Shown here: in pieces, positions 16,537-26,080 of the stretch
How positions within the stretch are numbered: position 1 is the stretch's first letter
Layout of the letters: each line of letters opens with the position of its first letter
Assembly (NCBI GenBank): GCA_024128875.1
Contig: JAMYFF010000007.1
Span: 144,501 to 208,500 of the forward strand
DNA: 64,000 nt
From: Salinilacustrithrix flava
GTDB taxonomy: Bacteria; Actinomycetota; Acidimicrobiia; Acidimicrobiales; Salinilacustritrichaceae
Direction: 5' to 3'
Notes under the pieces: generated by a model
The model's database searches: none
The model's input: only the letters and a program-made list of their open reading frames with translations
Told to the model about the DNA's origin: nothing
Made by a program: the position numbers and the translations under genes

Positions 16537-17582
16537 GCCGTCACCTCCCGGTCCGTCCGGTCCTCGACGCCGGCGCCGTCGCGACCGAGGAGCATGCAGT
16601 CCCCGAAGCTCAGGAACCGGTAGCCCTCGGCGAGCGCGGTGGCGTACAGGTCCCGCCAGTGCGGGCCGGCGAAGGCCTCCACCAGCACGAGCAGGCTGGA
16701 GCGGGGCAGGTGGTAGTTGGTGAGGAGCACGTCGACCACGGCGACCTCGCTCCCGGGGTGCAGGAACAGGTCGGTCCGGCCGGACAGCGATCCGGAGGCG
16801 GCCGCGCTCTCGAGGGCGCGGACGGTGGTCGTGCCGATGGCGACGACCCGGTCGGCCTGCTCGCAGGCGGCCCAGGTGGCCTCGGGCACCTGGTAGCGCT
16901 CGGTGTGCATCTCGTGGTCCTCCACCTGCTCGGCGCTGATGGGCCGGAAGGTCCCCAGGCCGACCCACAGGTCGACGCCGACCACCTGGGCGCCGGCTGC
17001 CCGGATGCCGTCCAGGACCCGGTCGGTGAGGTGGAGTCCGGCCGTGGGGGCGGCGACCGATCCCGGCTGGTCGGCGTAGACGGTCTGGTAGCGGTCGGGG
17101 TCGCCGAGCGGCTCGGTGATGTAGGGCGGCAGCGGGACGGCACCGTGGGCGTCGAGCGCGCCGACGACATCGTCGGTGACCAGCGACACGACGCGGCGTC
17201 CCTCGTCGAGGATCTCGCCGACCTCCACCCGCAGGGACGGTCCGTCGTCGGCGACGGGCGCGAGGACCGTGCCGGGCGGGACCCGGCGACCGGGGCGCAC
17301 CAGGGCCTCCCACCGATCCCCCTCGAGCGGTTCGAGGAGGAGGACCTCCACGGCGCCGCCGGTGGTCTTGCGGAGGTGCAGCCGGGCCCGCAGCACCCGG
17401 GTGGTGTTCACGACGACGACGTCACCGGGACCGAGCAGGCCGGGCAGGTCGGCGACCGTGCGGTGCTCGGGCGCGGCGCCTGCGCCGCGGTCGACCAGCA
17501 TGAGGGCGGCGTCGCGGGGCTCGACGGGCGCCTGGGCGATCGCCGAGTCCGGCAGGTCGTAGTCGAAGCTCGCCGTCTCCAC
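16533..17582 (-). CDS. queA: S-adenosylmethionine:tRNA ribosyltransferase-isomerase
   Basis: 349 residues. Transfers and isomerises the ribose of AdoMet onto preQ1-tRNA to give epoxyqueuosine. Seen: the N-terminal FDYDLPDSAIAQAPVEPRD, VVVNTTRVLRARL, VAAPTAGLHLTDRVLDGIRA, HEMHTERYQVPE in slightly divergent form, and the C-terminal LLTNYHLPRSSLLVLVEAFAG. All match QueA over full length. GTG at 17582 follows TAGCGT by 8 nt. It starts the run queA-tgt-yajC-secD-secF-RDD. Confidence 0.96.
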   Translation of the reverse strand: METASFDYDLPDSAIAQAPVEPRDAALMLVDRGAGAAPEHRTVADLPGLLGPGDVVVVNTTRVLRARLHLRKTTGGAVEVLLLEPLEGDRWEALVRPGRRVPPGTVLAPVADDGPSLRVEVGEILDEGRRVVSLVTDDVVGALDAHGAVPLPPYITEPLGDPDRYQTVYADQPGSVAAPTAGLHLTDRVLDGIRAAGAQVVGVDLWVGLGTFRPISAEQVEDHEMHTERYQVPEATWAACEQADRVVAIGTTTVRALESAAASGSLSGRTDLFLHPGSEVAVVDVLLTNYHLPRSSLLVLVEAFAGPHWRDLYATALAEGYRFLSFGDCMLLGRDGAGVEDRTDREVTA

Positions 17583-17590
17583 GTCGAGCG

Positions 17591-17596
17591 ACGCTA
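17591..17596 (-). promoter_or_regulatory. -10 element for leaderless queA operon
   Basis: TAGCGT on the minus strand, 8 nt before the queA GTG, in the 128-bp divergent gap with the sigma factor gene. Confidence 0.6.
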
Positions 17597-17710
17597 CGGG
17601 GTGGACCCGCCCGGGAGGGAACCCCCGCCCGCACGTCGAAGTAGGTGCCGCGGGTCGACGAGCGGACCCGCGCGTGCACAGCTGGTCCAGGCTCGGGGTT
17701 CGGAGGGAAC

Positions 17711-18793
17711 ATGGCGCTACGAGCGGACGACGTCGACCTCGGCCGCGACCGGGACCTCGTCGAGCGGTACCAGAACGGCGATCCGTCTGCGTTCGACGAG
17801 CTCTACCGGCGCTACTTCGATCGGCTCCACCGCTTCTGCCAGCGCCACACCCGCGACGTCCACGAGGCCGAGGAGATCGCCCAGGAGGCCTTCGTCAAGG
17901 CGCTGCGCTCCATGGACAGCCTCACCGGCGAACGCCGCTTCTACCCGTGGATGACGGTGATCGCGAAGCGCCTCACCATCGATCGGCACCGCAAGCTCGC
18001 CCGCGTCGAGCTGACCGACCAACCCGACCTCGGCTCGGTGGAGCCCGACGTGGACCACCTCTTCGCCGCCGTCGACGCCGGCCACGTCCGCGACGCCCTG
18101 GCCGCGGTCGGGCCCCGCCACCGGGAGGTCCTGCTCCTGCGTGAGGCCCAGGGCCTGAGCTACGCCGAGATCGGCCACGAGCTCGACGTCCCGATCACCA
18201 CGGTCGAGGCCCTCCTCCACCGGGCCCGCAAGGCGCTGCGGCGCGAGTACGCCACCGTCGCCGGGGATGCCCGGGGCCTCTGGGGCCTCCCCGTCCTCGG
18301 GCTGGCCGCCACCCGCCTCGGCGAGCTGCGGGCCAAGGTCTCCGAGCGCTGGGTCGAGGTCGGCGCGATCGGCGCCCCGGTGGTCGCCGGCGCCGTGACC
18401 GCCGCGCTCGTGCTGGCCCCGTCACCCGGACCCGACACCGTGACCGCCACGGCACCCGAGACGACGGCGGCCAGCAACGTCCGGGCCGCCGCCGTACCGG
18501 TCGATCCGGGGGAACCGGTCGTGGTCGCCGGCGTCGACCCGACCGGCGAGGCACCGCCACCCGTCGGCCCACAACCATCACCCCCGCCGCCGGCGCCGGC
18601 GGCGGCCGCCGGTCCCGTCGACGTCTTCGTCGGCCCCGACGGGGTGGACCGGGCCTCCGGCGAGGCCGAGGAGATGCCCGTGCGCTCCGACCTCGGCCAG
18701 GCATTCGCCGGCCTCGATCCCCGCCCCGCCCTCGGCACCGTCGGCGACGGACTCGCCCGCACGTTCGAACCGCTCCTCGGAGGTACCCCGTGA
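17711..18793 (+). CDS. ECF-type RNA polymerase sigma factor with membrane-spanning C-terminal extension
   Basis: 360 residues. Sigma region 2 covers ~15-90 (YQNGDPSAFDELYRRYFDRL, HEAEEIAQEAFVKALRSM, FYPWMTVIAKRLTIDRHR) and region 4 ~125-180 (LAAVGPRHREVLLLREAQGL, SYAEIGHELDVPITTVEALL). After ~185 comes a linker, one hydrophobic helix at about 217-237 (AIGAPVVAGAVTAALVLA) and a ~120-residue Pro/Ala-rich tail expected outside the membrane. No anti-sigma gene is adjacent, so the tail may do its own sensing and tethering. A GGAGGG Shine-Dalgarno precedes ATG 17711 and can lie in the loop of a small GTTC/GAAC hairpin (17698-17710). Its stop overlaps the next gene by GTGA. Confidence 0.88.
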   Translation: MALRADDVDLGRDRDLVERYQNGDPSAFDELYRRYFDRLHRFCQRHTRDVHEAEEIAQEAFVKALRSMDSLTGERRFYPWMTVIAKRLTIDRHRKLARVELTDQPDLGSVEPDVDHLFAAVDAGHVRDALAAVGPRHREVLLLREAQGLSYAEIGHELDVPITTVEALLHRARKALRREYATVAGDARGLWGLPVLGLAATRLGELRAKVSERWVEVGAIGAPVVAGAVTAALVLAPSPGPDTVTATAPETTAASNVRAAAVPVDPGEPVVVAGVDPTGEAPPPVGPQPSPPPPAPAAAAGPVDVFVGPDGVDRASGEAEEMPVRSDLGQAFAGLDPRPALGTVGDGLARTFEPLLGGTP

Positions 18794-18993
18794 CCCGTCG
18801 CCGCACCATCGCCGCCGGCGCTGCCCTCGCCGCCGTCGCCCTCGCCGGCACCGTGGGCGCACCCGCCGCCACCGCCGATCCCGCCGTGCGGGTCAGCGAC
18901 GACTACATCGCCTGCGTCGGGGTCCGCACCATCGACGTTGCGACCTGCGTCGAGGAGCCGCTCGGCCCGATCCTCGACGTCGTCCTGCCCTGA
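18790..18993 (+). CDS. tiny secreted two-cysteine protein
   Basis: 67 residues, family not recognised. A classic signal peptide (MTRRRTIAAGAALAAVALAG, cleavage predicted after the Ala run near residue 29) leaves a mature peptide of about 38 residues with just two cysteines (IACVG and ATCVE), which could form a disulfide. GTG at 18790 overlaps the sigma factor stop, so the two are translationally coupled. A ligand or cofactor of the sigma factor's external tail is a reasonable guess, but nothing in the sequence proves it. Confidence 0.7.
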   Translation: MTRRRTIAAGAALAAVALAGTVGAPAATADPAVRVSDDYIACVGVRTIDVATCVEEPLGPILDVVLP

Positions 18994-19002
18994 CCGGGGG
19001 CG

Positions 19003-20037
<1,035 letters not shown>

Positions 20038-20047
20038 CGGACCGGCC

Positions 20048-20665
20048 TCATCGGGACACCGCCAGGCGCTGCAGGGCGTGCTTGAGCAGGACGGAGGGGT
20101 CGTCGCCGTCGGGCAGGTCGGCCAGCACGTCGCGGATCTCCTCGAGCCCGTAGCCGAGGCCGGCGAGCGCCTCGCGCACGTCGGCCCGGGCGGCGGCCGC
20201 GCCCCCGGTGCCGGTCGCACCGGCGGACGACCCCGTGGTGCCCGGCACGCCGGTGTCGAGGGGGATGTCGAGGCGGCTCTTCAGCTCGACCAGGAGCCGG
20301 GTGGCCGTCTTCTTGCCGACGCCCGGCACGAGGCAGAGGGCGGCGACGTCGTCCTCGGCCAGCACGCGGGCCAGGTCGCCGGGGCCGTGCACGGAGAGGA
20401 TGCCGAGGGCGAGCGAGGGCCCGACGCCGTGGGCGCCGAGCAGCGCGGTGAAGCAGCGGCGGGCATCGGCGGTGGCGAAGCCGTAGAGGGCCTGGGTGTC
20501 CTCGCGGATGTGGTGGTGGACCCACACGAAGACCTCGTCGCCGAGGTCGCCGAGGGAGACCGCGGTGGTGGGGCTCACCATGATCCGGTGGCCGATCCCG
20601 GCCACCTCGACGAGCACCTCGTCGTCGGCCCGGTCGAGCAGGGTGCCCCGCAGCGAGCCGATCAC
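20048..20665 (-). CDS. ruvA: Holliday junction branch migration protein RuvA
   Basis: 205 residues. OB domain I ([20 protein letters not shown]), helix-hairpin-helix domain II ([20 protein letters not shown] and [19 protein letters not shown]), a Gly/Ala-rich linker, and domain III that contacts RuvB ([20 protein letters not shown]). GTG at 20665 overlaps the ruvC stop by GTGA. Confidence 0.96.
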   Translation of the reverse strand: MIGSLRGTLLDRADDEVLVEVAGIGHRIMVSPTTAVSLGDLGDEVFVWVHHHIREDTQALYGFATADARRCFTALLGAHGVGPSLALGILSVHGPGDLARVLAEDDVAALCLVPGVGKKTATRLLVELKSRLDIPLDTGVPGTTGSSAGATGTGGAAAARADVREALAGLGYGLEEIRDVLADLPDGDDPSVLLKHALQRLAVSR

Positions 20666-21171
20666 CGTCGGCCTCCGGCGGCGGCGATCCGGGCGAGCAT
20701 CGGCGCCCGGGCGACGTGGCACAGCGCGATGGCGGCGGCGTCGGCGGCGTCGACCGGGCGGATGGGGCGGTCGATCTGGAGGAGTCGTTGCACCATGGTC
20801 TCGATCTGGGTCTTGTCGGCGGCACCGTCGCCGGTGACCGCCTGCTTGATCTCGTTCGGCGAGTACTCGGTGACCTCGGCACCCGCCGCGATCGCCTCCA
20901 CCATCACGATGCCGGCGGCCTGGGCCACCCCGATGGCGGTGCGGACGTTGACCGAGAACAGGATGCGCTCGATGGCCACGGCGCCGGGGGGATGGTCGGC
21001 GACGAGCTCGCGCACGTCGGCCTGCAGGGCGTGGAGGCGCTGGGGGACGGGGAGGTCCGGTGAGGTCTTGAAGACCCCGAGGGCCACGAGGGCGGCGCCA
21101 CCGGCTCGACCGGTGTCGAGCACCGCGTAGCCGCAGCGGGAGAGACCCGGGTCGATGCCCCACACGAACAC
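20662..21171 (-). CDS. ruvC: crossover junction endodeoxyribonuclease RuvC
   Basis: 169 residues. RNase H-fold resolvase. The first catalytic Asp is in GIDPGLSRCGYAV (residue 7), the Glu is in VAIERILFSVN, and the C-terminal acidic pair is in RPVDAADAAAIALCH. GTG at 21171 is favoured over the in-frame GTG six bases downstream because TAGGGT sits 7 nt upstream. First gene of ruvC-ruvA-ruvB. Confidence 0.96.
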   Translation of the reverse strand: MFVWGIDPGLSRCGYAVLDTGRAGGAALVALGVFKTSPDLPVPQRLHALQADVRELVADHPPGAVAIERILFSVNVRTAIGVAQAAGIVMVEAIAAGAEVTEYSPNEIKQAVTGDGAADKTQIETMVQRLLQIDRPIRPVDAADAAAIALCHVARAPMLARIAAAGGRR

Positions 21172-21178
21172 GGGTTCG

Positions 21179-21184
21179 ACCCTA
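21179..21184 (-). promoter_or_regulatory. -10 element for leaderless ruvCAB
   Basis: TAGGGT on the minus strand, 7 nt before the ruvC GTG. Confidence 0.6.
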
Positions 21185-21250
21185 CCGGGCGAGGCGATCC
21201 CGGCCGCGGACCCCGCTCTGCTCAACTGGCGCCCTCGTGGTGCCGATGCA

Positions 21251-22273
21251 ATGCCCGTGGTCATGACCCTCCCCTCTGTCCCCTCTGCCTCCGCGCCCGA
21301 CCGTGCCCCCGCCGGCCACGCGCCCGTGGTGTCCCTCGACCGGGTCGAGCGCACCTTCGGCGACCAGACGGCCCTCGCCGGGCTGTCCTTCACCGTCCCG
21401 GCCCGGTCCATCACGGTCCTGCTCGGCCCCAACGGCGCCGGCAAGACGACCTGCACCCGGGTGGTCACCGGCGCGCTCGGGCCCGACGGCGGCACGGTGC
21501 GGGTCTTCGGCCTCGACCCGGCCACCGACGGCCCCGAGGTGCGGCGCCGCATCGGCATCGTCTCGGCCAAGCCCGCCCTCTACGACCGGCTCTCCGGCCT
21601 CGACAACCTGCGCTACGCCGCCGAGCTCTACGGCCTCGGCCGCCGCGACGTCGCCGCCCGGCGCATCGGCGAGGCGGCGGAGCGCTTCGGCATCGCCGGC
21701 GCCCTCGACCAGCAGGTCGGCGGCTACTCCACCGGCATGAAGACCCGGCTCGCCCTGGCCCGCAGCGTGCTGCACGAGCCCGAGCTGGTCCTCTACGACG
21801 AGCCCACGTCCGGCCTCGACCCGGAGTCGTCCTACGCGGTGCTGGAGCTGATCCGGGAGATGACGGGCCAGGGCAACACCGTGATCATGTGCACCCACCT
21901 GCTGCTCGAGGCCGAGGGCCTCGCCGACCAGGTCGTGATGCTGCAGGACGGGCAGTCGCTGGTGCAGGGCCCACCGGACGAGCTCGTGCGCCGCTACTGG
22001 CCTGACCGCACCGTCCTCATCGACGCCGAGGACCGAGCCGCCCTCGCCGCCCTCGCCGGCGAGCCCGGCGTGCACGACGTCCGCCACCGTGACGACGGCC
22101 CGGCCACCGTGGTCGTCGACGACCTCGCCCGCATCCCCGACCTCGTGCACGCCCTCGCCCGGGCCGGCGCCCGGGTGACCAGGGTCGAGGCGGAGCGCCA
22201 CTCCCTCGAGGACCTGTACTTCGCCGTCCGGCGCGACAGCGGCGAGAACCGCATCGGCGAGGTCGTCCAGTGA
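21251..22273 (+). CDS. ABC-2 type exporter ATP-binding protein
   Basis: 340 residues from ATG 21251 (a second ATG four codons later is equally possible; neither has a clear Shine-Dalgarno). Walker A LGPNGAGKTTCTRVV, signature YSTGMKTRLALARS, Walker B ELVLYDEPTSGLDPES, and the H-loop in MCTHLLLEAEGLADQV. The signature is STGMK, common in drug and Na+ exporter ATPases such as DrrA/NatA. A ~90-residue regulatory tail follows. It overlaps its permease by GTGA, so the pair forms a two-gene exporter. Substrate unknown. Confidence 0.9.
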   Translation: MPVVMTLPSVPSASAPDRAPAGHAPVVSLDRVERTFGDQTALAGLSFTVPARSITVLLGPNGAGKTTCTRVVTGALGPDGGTVRVFGLDPATDGPEVRRRIGIVSAKPALYDRLSGLDNLRYAAELYGLGRRDVAARRIGEAAERFGIAGALDQQVGGYSTGMKTRLALARSVLHEPELVLYDEPTSGLDPESSYAVLELIREMTGQGNTVIMCTHLLLEAEGLADQVVMLQDGQSLVQGPPDELVRRYWPDRTVLIDAEDRAALAALAGEPGVHDVRHRDDGPATVVVDDLARIPDLVHALARAGARVTRVEAERHSLEDLYFAVRRDSGENRIGEVVQ

Positions 22274-23196
22274 CCGCGACCATCGACCCGCCCGCGCCGC
22301 CCCCGAAGGGCCAGGGCTACCCGCAGCGCCCGGCGCAGCGCGAGACCGGCCGGATCGAGTGGGGCCAGATCGCCACCGTCGCCCGCACCGACCTCAAGCA
22401 GCTGATCCAGGCCAAGGACTTCTGGGGCCCGATGGTCGGCCTCGGGGCGATCTTCTTCTGCGTCGTCCCCACCATCTTGCTGTTCAGCCTCACCTCGATC
22501 GCCACGGTCGACGCCGTCGAGCAGATCAGCCAGACCCTCGAGGTGCTGCCCGACCGCGCCCAGGAGTCGATCCAGTCGTCCACCGGCGGCGACGACGCCA
22601 CCCCGCAGGGCCAGGCCTCGTACGCGCTGGCCGTCTTCCTGTTCGCCCCGGTCGCCGTCGTGGTGCCCCTCACGATCTCCACCGCGGTCGGTGCCGCCAC
22701 CATCGTGGGCGAGCGCGAGCGGGGCACCGGGGAGTTCCTCGCCCACTCCCCCGCCGGGGTGCGCGAGATCTACCTCGGCAAGCTGCTGGCCTCGCTCATC
22801 CCCGGCTACGTCACCACCGTCGTCGGCTTCGGCATCTACTCGCTCATCGTCAACCTCATCGTCGGGCCGGAGGTGGGCGGCTGGTTCTTCCCGACGACGC
22901 AGTGGTGGATCCTCATGGCCTGGGTCGTCCCGCCGTTCCTGGCCCTCACGCTGTCGCTCGTGCTGCGCCTGTCGGCCCGGGTGAAGTCCACGGCCGCGGC
23001 CCAGCAGGCGTCGGGCCTGGTCAGCCTCCCGCTGATCATGGTCGCCTACTCCCAGTCCACCGGCGCCCTGTTCGGCGGCGCCCGGGTCACGTGGATCATC
23101 GGCGGCCTCGCCTGGCTCCTCGCCGTCCTCGGCCTGCGGCGCGGCATGCGCGCCGTCTCCCGGGCCCGGCTCCTCGGCGTCGCCGACGAGCAGTAG
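22270..23196 (+). CDS. ABC-2 type transporter permease
   Basis: 308 residues with about six transmembrane segments: near residues 54-76 (MVGLGAIFFCVVPTILLF), ~115-145, ~175-200, ~215-240 and two toward the C-terminus. The cytoplasmic segment GERERGTGEFLAHSP after helix 2 is the coupling element typical of NatB/ABC-2 permeases. GTG start overlaps the ATPase stop. Partner of the preceding ATPase; substrate unknown. Confidence 0.88.
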   Translation: MTATIDPPAPPPKGQGYPQRPAQRETGRIEWGQIATVARTDLKQLIQAKDFWGPMVGLGAIFFCVVPTILLFSLTSIATVDAVEQISQTLEVLPDRAQESIQSSTGGDDATPQGQASYALAVFLFAPVAVVVPLTISTAVGAATIVGERERGTGEFLAHSPAGVREIYLGKLLASLIPGYVTTVVGFGIYSLIVNLIVGPEVGGWFFPTTQWWILMAWVVPPFLALTLSLVLRLSARVKSTAAAQQASGLVSLPLIMVAYSQSTGALFGGARVTWIIGGLAWLLAVLGLRRGMRAVSRARLLGVADEQ

Positions 23197-23213
23197 GCGC
23201 CGAGCCCTCCGGG

Positions 23214-24860
23214 TCAGAGCGGGTCGTCGGCGACGATCGTGCCGCCGGCCAGCTCGATCCGTCGGCTGAGGGTGACGGTCTCGAGCAGCCGCCGGTCGTG
23301 GGTGACGAGCAGCAGGGTGCCCGGGTAGGACTCGAGCGCAGCCTCCAGCTGCTCGATCGCCGGCAGGTCCAGGTGGTTCGTCGGCTCGTCGAGGACGAGC
23401 AGGTTGACGCCGACGAGCGCGAACGCGGCCAGCACCGCCCGCGTGCGCTCCCCCGGTGAGAGCCGGCTGGTGGGCCGGGACACGTGCTCCGGGCCGAGGC
23501 CGAGCTTGGCCAGCTGGGAGCGGGCCTCGTTCGCGAGGATCCCGGTCTCGGCGACGAACGCGTCGACGAGGGCTTCCTCGCCGGCGAAGCGACCGCGCGA
23601 CTGGTCGAGCGTGCCGACCACGACCGACGGACCGACCCGCACCGTGCCGCTGGTCGGCTCGATGTCGCCGAGCATCGTGCGCAGCAGCGTGGTCTTGCCG
23701 GAGCCGTTCGGGCCGACGAGCGCGACCCGCTCGCCGTAGCCGATGTCGAGGGTGATCGGTCCGAGCGTGAACCCCGCGCCGTGGTCGACGACGACGTCAC
23801 GCAGGCTGACCACCTCGTCACCGGACCGCCCCGTCGTGGCGAAGTCGAGGCGGAGGTCCCAGCCCTCCCACGGCTTGTCGACCACGTCGAGCCGCTCGAG
23901 CGCCTTCTCCGCCCGGGCCGCCTTGCCGGCCAGCTTCTCCGAGGACGCCTTGTTGAAGGCACGGATGTTCTTGTCGGGCTCGCCGGAGCGCTTCACCTTG
24001 CCGATGCCCTTCGCCGACCACTCCCGGGTCTGCTGGGCCTGGCCCCGGAGGCTGTCACGGGTCTCCACGTAGCCGGCGAAGGCCTCCTCGGCGTGGCGCC
24101 GGGCGGCGGCGCGAGCATCGAGGTAGGCCTGCCAGCCGCCGTCGTAGCGGGTCGCGGTCCGCTCGTGCTCGTCGATCTCCACCACGCTCGTGACCACCCG
24201 CTCGAGGAACGCCCGGTCGTGGGAGATGAGGACGAAGCCGGCGGGCGAGTGCACGAGGAAGTCCTCGAGCAGGGCGAGCCCGGCCAGATCGAGGTCGTTG
24301 GTGGGCTCGTCGAGGGCCAGGAGATCGAACCCGGCGAGCAGCACCGAGGCCAGGTTCACCCGGGCTCGCTCGCCGCCGGAGAGCGTCGCCGCCGGCTGAC
24401 CGGCCCGGCCCGCCCCCAACCCGACCCGTTCCAGGGTCTCGGCCATCGTGGCATCGAGGTCGGCGACCCCGAGGTGCAACCAGGTCTCCAGCGCGGCGCT
24501 GTAGCGGTCGGCGGCATCCGCGTCGCCCGCGGCCATGGCGCGCATCGACGCGTCGAGCTCGCGCTGGGCCATGTCGGCGCCGGTGCGGCGGGCGATGACG
24601 TCGGCGATGGTCTCGCCCGCCCGCACGTCGAGCTCCTGGGTGAGGTGCCCGACCCGGGCATCGGCGGGGACCCGCGCGACCGTGCCGCGCTCGGGTTCCA
24701 GGTCACCGACCAGCAGCCGGAGCAAGGTGGACTTGCCCACCCCGTTGGGCCCGACCACACCGATGCGGTGGCCGCTGGCGACGGTGAGCGACACGTCGGC
24801 CAGCACGACCTCGGGGCCGTGGGCGAACGACAGGTTGCGGGCGACGATCTGGGCGGACAC
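23214..24860 (-). CDS. ABC-F family ATPase
   Basis: 548 residues with two ABC cassettes and no membrane segments. Cassette 1: GVVGPNGVGKSTLLRL, signature LSGGERARVNLAS, LLALDEPTNDLDL. Linker region ~240-330 is rich in Lys/Arg/Glu (WSAKGIGKVKRSGEPDKNIR). Cassette 2: ALVGPNGSGKTTLLRTM, signature LSPGERTRAVLAAF, LLVLDEPTNHLDLP. ABC-F proteins bind the ribosomal E site and regulate translation or relieve antibiotic stalling; which applies here is not visible. GTG directly follows the peroxiredoxin stop (TGAGTG), last gene of the pdxST-yebC run. Confidence 0.93.
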   Translation of the reverse strand: MSAQIVARNLSFAHGPEVVLADVSLTVASGHRIGVVGPNGVGKSTLLRLLVGDLEPERGTVARVPADARVGHLTQELDVRAGETIADVIARRTGADMAQRELDASMRAMAAGDADAADRYSAALETWLHLGVADLDATMAETLERVGLGAGRAGQPAATLSGGERARVNLASVLLAGFDLLALDEPTNDLDLAGLALLEDFLVHSPAGFVLISHDRAFLERVVTSVVEIDEHERTATRYDGGWQAYLDARAAARRHAEEAFAGYVETRDSLRGQAQQTREWSAKGIGKVKRSGEPDKNIRAFNKASSEKLAGKAARAEKALERLDVVDKPWEGWDLRLDFATTGRSGDEVVSLRDVVVDHGAGFTLGPITLDIGYGERVALVGPNGSGKTTLLRTMLGDIEPTSGTVRVGPSVVVGTLDQSRGRFAGEEALVDAFVAETGILANEARSQLAKLGLGPEHVSRPTSRLSPGERTRAVLAAFALVGVNLLVLDEPTNHLDLPAIEQLEAALESYPGTLLLVTHDRRLLETVTLSRRIELAGGTIVADDPL

Positions 24861-25331
24861 TCAGGCCTTGGCGGCCTCGACGGCGCGGACCAGCTCCTCG
24901 GTGGGGCGGAACGTGAGCCCGGCGATGGCGCGGTGGGAGTAGGCGACCGTGCCCGCGGCGTCGATCACGAAGACCGAGCGGCGGTAGAACCCGAGCGGGC
25001 CGAGGATGCCGTAGGCCTCGCCCACGGCCTTGTCGGTGTCGGCGAGGAGCGGGAAGCCGAAGCCGCCCTGCTTGTCGGCGAAGTCCTCGTGGCTGGGCAC
25101 GTCGTTCGGGGAGATGGCGAGCACCTGGGCGCCGACGTCGTGGAACGCGTCGATCTCGGCGGTGTACTCGTTCAGCTGGCGGGTGCAGACGGGCGTGTTG
25201 TCGCCCGGGTAGAAGACGAGCACCACCGGCGTGCCGGCGTAGTCGGCGAGGCGGTACGTGCGCCGGCCCTCGTCGGTGCCGTCGGTGCCCTCGAGCTCGA
25301 AGCCCGGGGCGGCGGCGCCGATCGCCACCAT
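24861..25331 (-). CDS. peroxiredoxin (AhpC/TSA, BCP-like)
   Basis: 156 residues. Thioredoxin fold with the peroxidatic Cys49 in VFYPGDNTPVCTRQLNEY. The helix that would carry the resolving Cys in BCP/PrxQ has none, and no other cysteine occurs in the protein, so it should work as a 1-Cys enzyme reduced by an external thiol, plausibly mycothiol or thioredoxin. ATG overlaps the yebC stop by one base (TGATG). Confidence 0.9.
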   Translation of the reverse strand: MVAIGAAAPGFELEGTDGTDEGRRTYRLADYAGTPVVLVFYPGDNTPVCTRQLNEYTAEIDAFHDVGAQVLAISPNDVPSHEDFADKQGGFGFPLLADTDKAVGEAYGILGPLGFYRRSVFVIDAAGTVAYSHRAIAGLTFRPTEELVRAVEAAKA

Positions 25332-26080
25332 CAGCCCGCCGCCGCTTCCATCATGTCGGCCGTCATGTCGAAGTTGGCGTAGACGGCCTGGACGTCGTCG
25401 AGGTCCTCGAGCGCCTCCACGATGCGCAACGTCTGCTTGGCCTTGTCGGCCTCGGTGATCGGCACGGTGTTCTGCGGGAGCATCGTGACCTCGGAGCTCT
25501 CGACGTCGATGCCGGCGTCGTCGAGCGCCTGGCGGACGTCGGGCAGGTCGGTGGCCGGGGTGACCACCTGCCAGATCGACTCCTCGTCGGTGATGTCCTC
25601 GGCCCCGGCCTCGAGCGCCACCAGCATGAGGTCGTCCTCGGCGACCGACTTGGGGACGATGATCACGCCCTTGCGGTCGAACTGCCAGGACACGGCACCG
25701 GGCTCGGCCTGCGAGCCGCCGTTCTTGGTGAAGGCGTTGCGCACGTCGGCGGCGGCGCGGTTGCGGTTGTCGGTGAGCACCTCGACGAGCATGCCGACCC
25801 CGTTGGGCCCGTAGCCCTCGTAGGTGATCTGCTCGTAGACCACGCCCTCGAGGTCGCCGGTGCCCCGCTTGACCGCCCGCTCGATCGTGTCGAGGGGGAT
25901 GGAGTTGTCCCGGGCCTTCTGGAACATGGTCCGCAGGGTCGGGTTGGCATCGAGGTCGCCGCCGCCTTCGCGAGCGGCCACCTCCACCTGGCGGATCAGC
26001 TTGGCGAAGACCTTGGCCCGCTTCTGATCCGTGGCGGCCTTCTTGTGCTTGATCGTCGCCCACTTGGAATGGCCGGACAT
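25331..26080 (-). CDS. yebC: YebC/PmpR family protein
   Basis: 249 residues. The N-terminus MSGHSKWATIKHKKAATDQK, the DNSIPLDTIERAVKRGTGDL segment and YEGYGPNGVGMLVEVLTDNR define the family. YebC proteins have been described as transcription regulators and more recently as factors that help ribosomes through proline stretches. ATG 26080 directly follows the pdxT stop (TAGATG), with a GGAGG inside the end of pdxT. The pdxST-yebC order matches M. tuberculosis. Confidence 0.95.
   Translation of the reverse strand: MSGHSKWATIKHKKAATDQKRAKVFAKLIRQVEVAAREGGGDLDANPTLRTMFQKARDNSIPLDTIERAVKRGTGDLEGVVYEQITYEGYGPNGVGMLVEVLTDNRNRAAADVRNAFTKNGGSQAEPGAVSWQFDRKGVIIVPKSVAEDDLMLVALEAGAEDITDEESIWQVVTPATDLPDVRQALDDAGIDVESSEVTMLPQNTVPITEADKAKQTLRIVEALEDLDDVQAVYANFDMTADMMEAAAG

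Noticed and set aside
23197..23213. Terminator between the ABC-2 permease and ABC-F genes
   Set aside because: The 17-bp gap has no stem of useful length.
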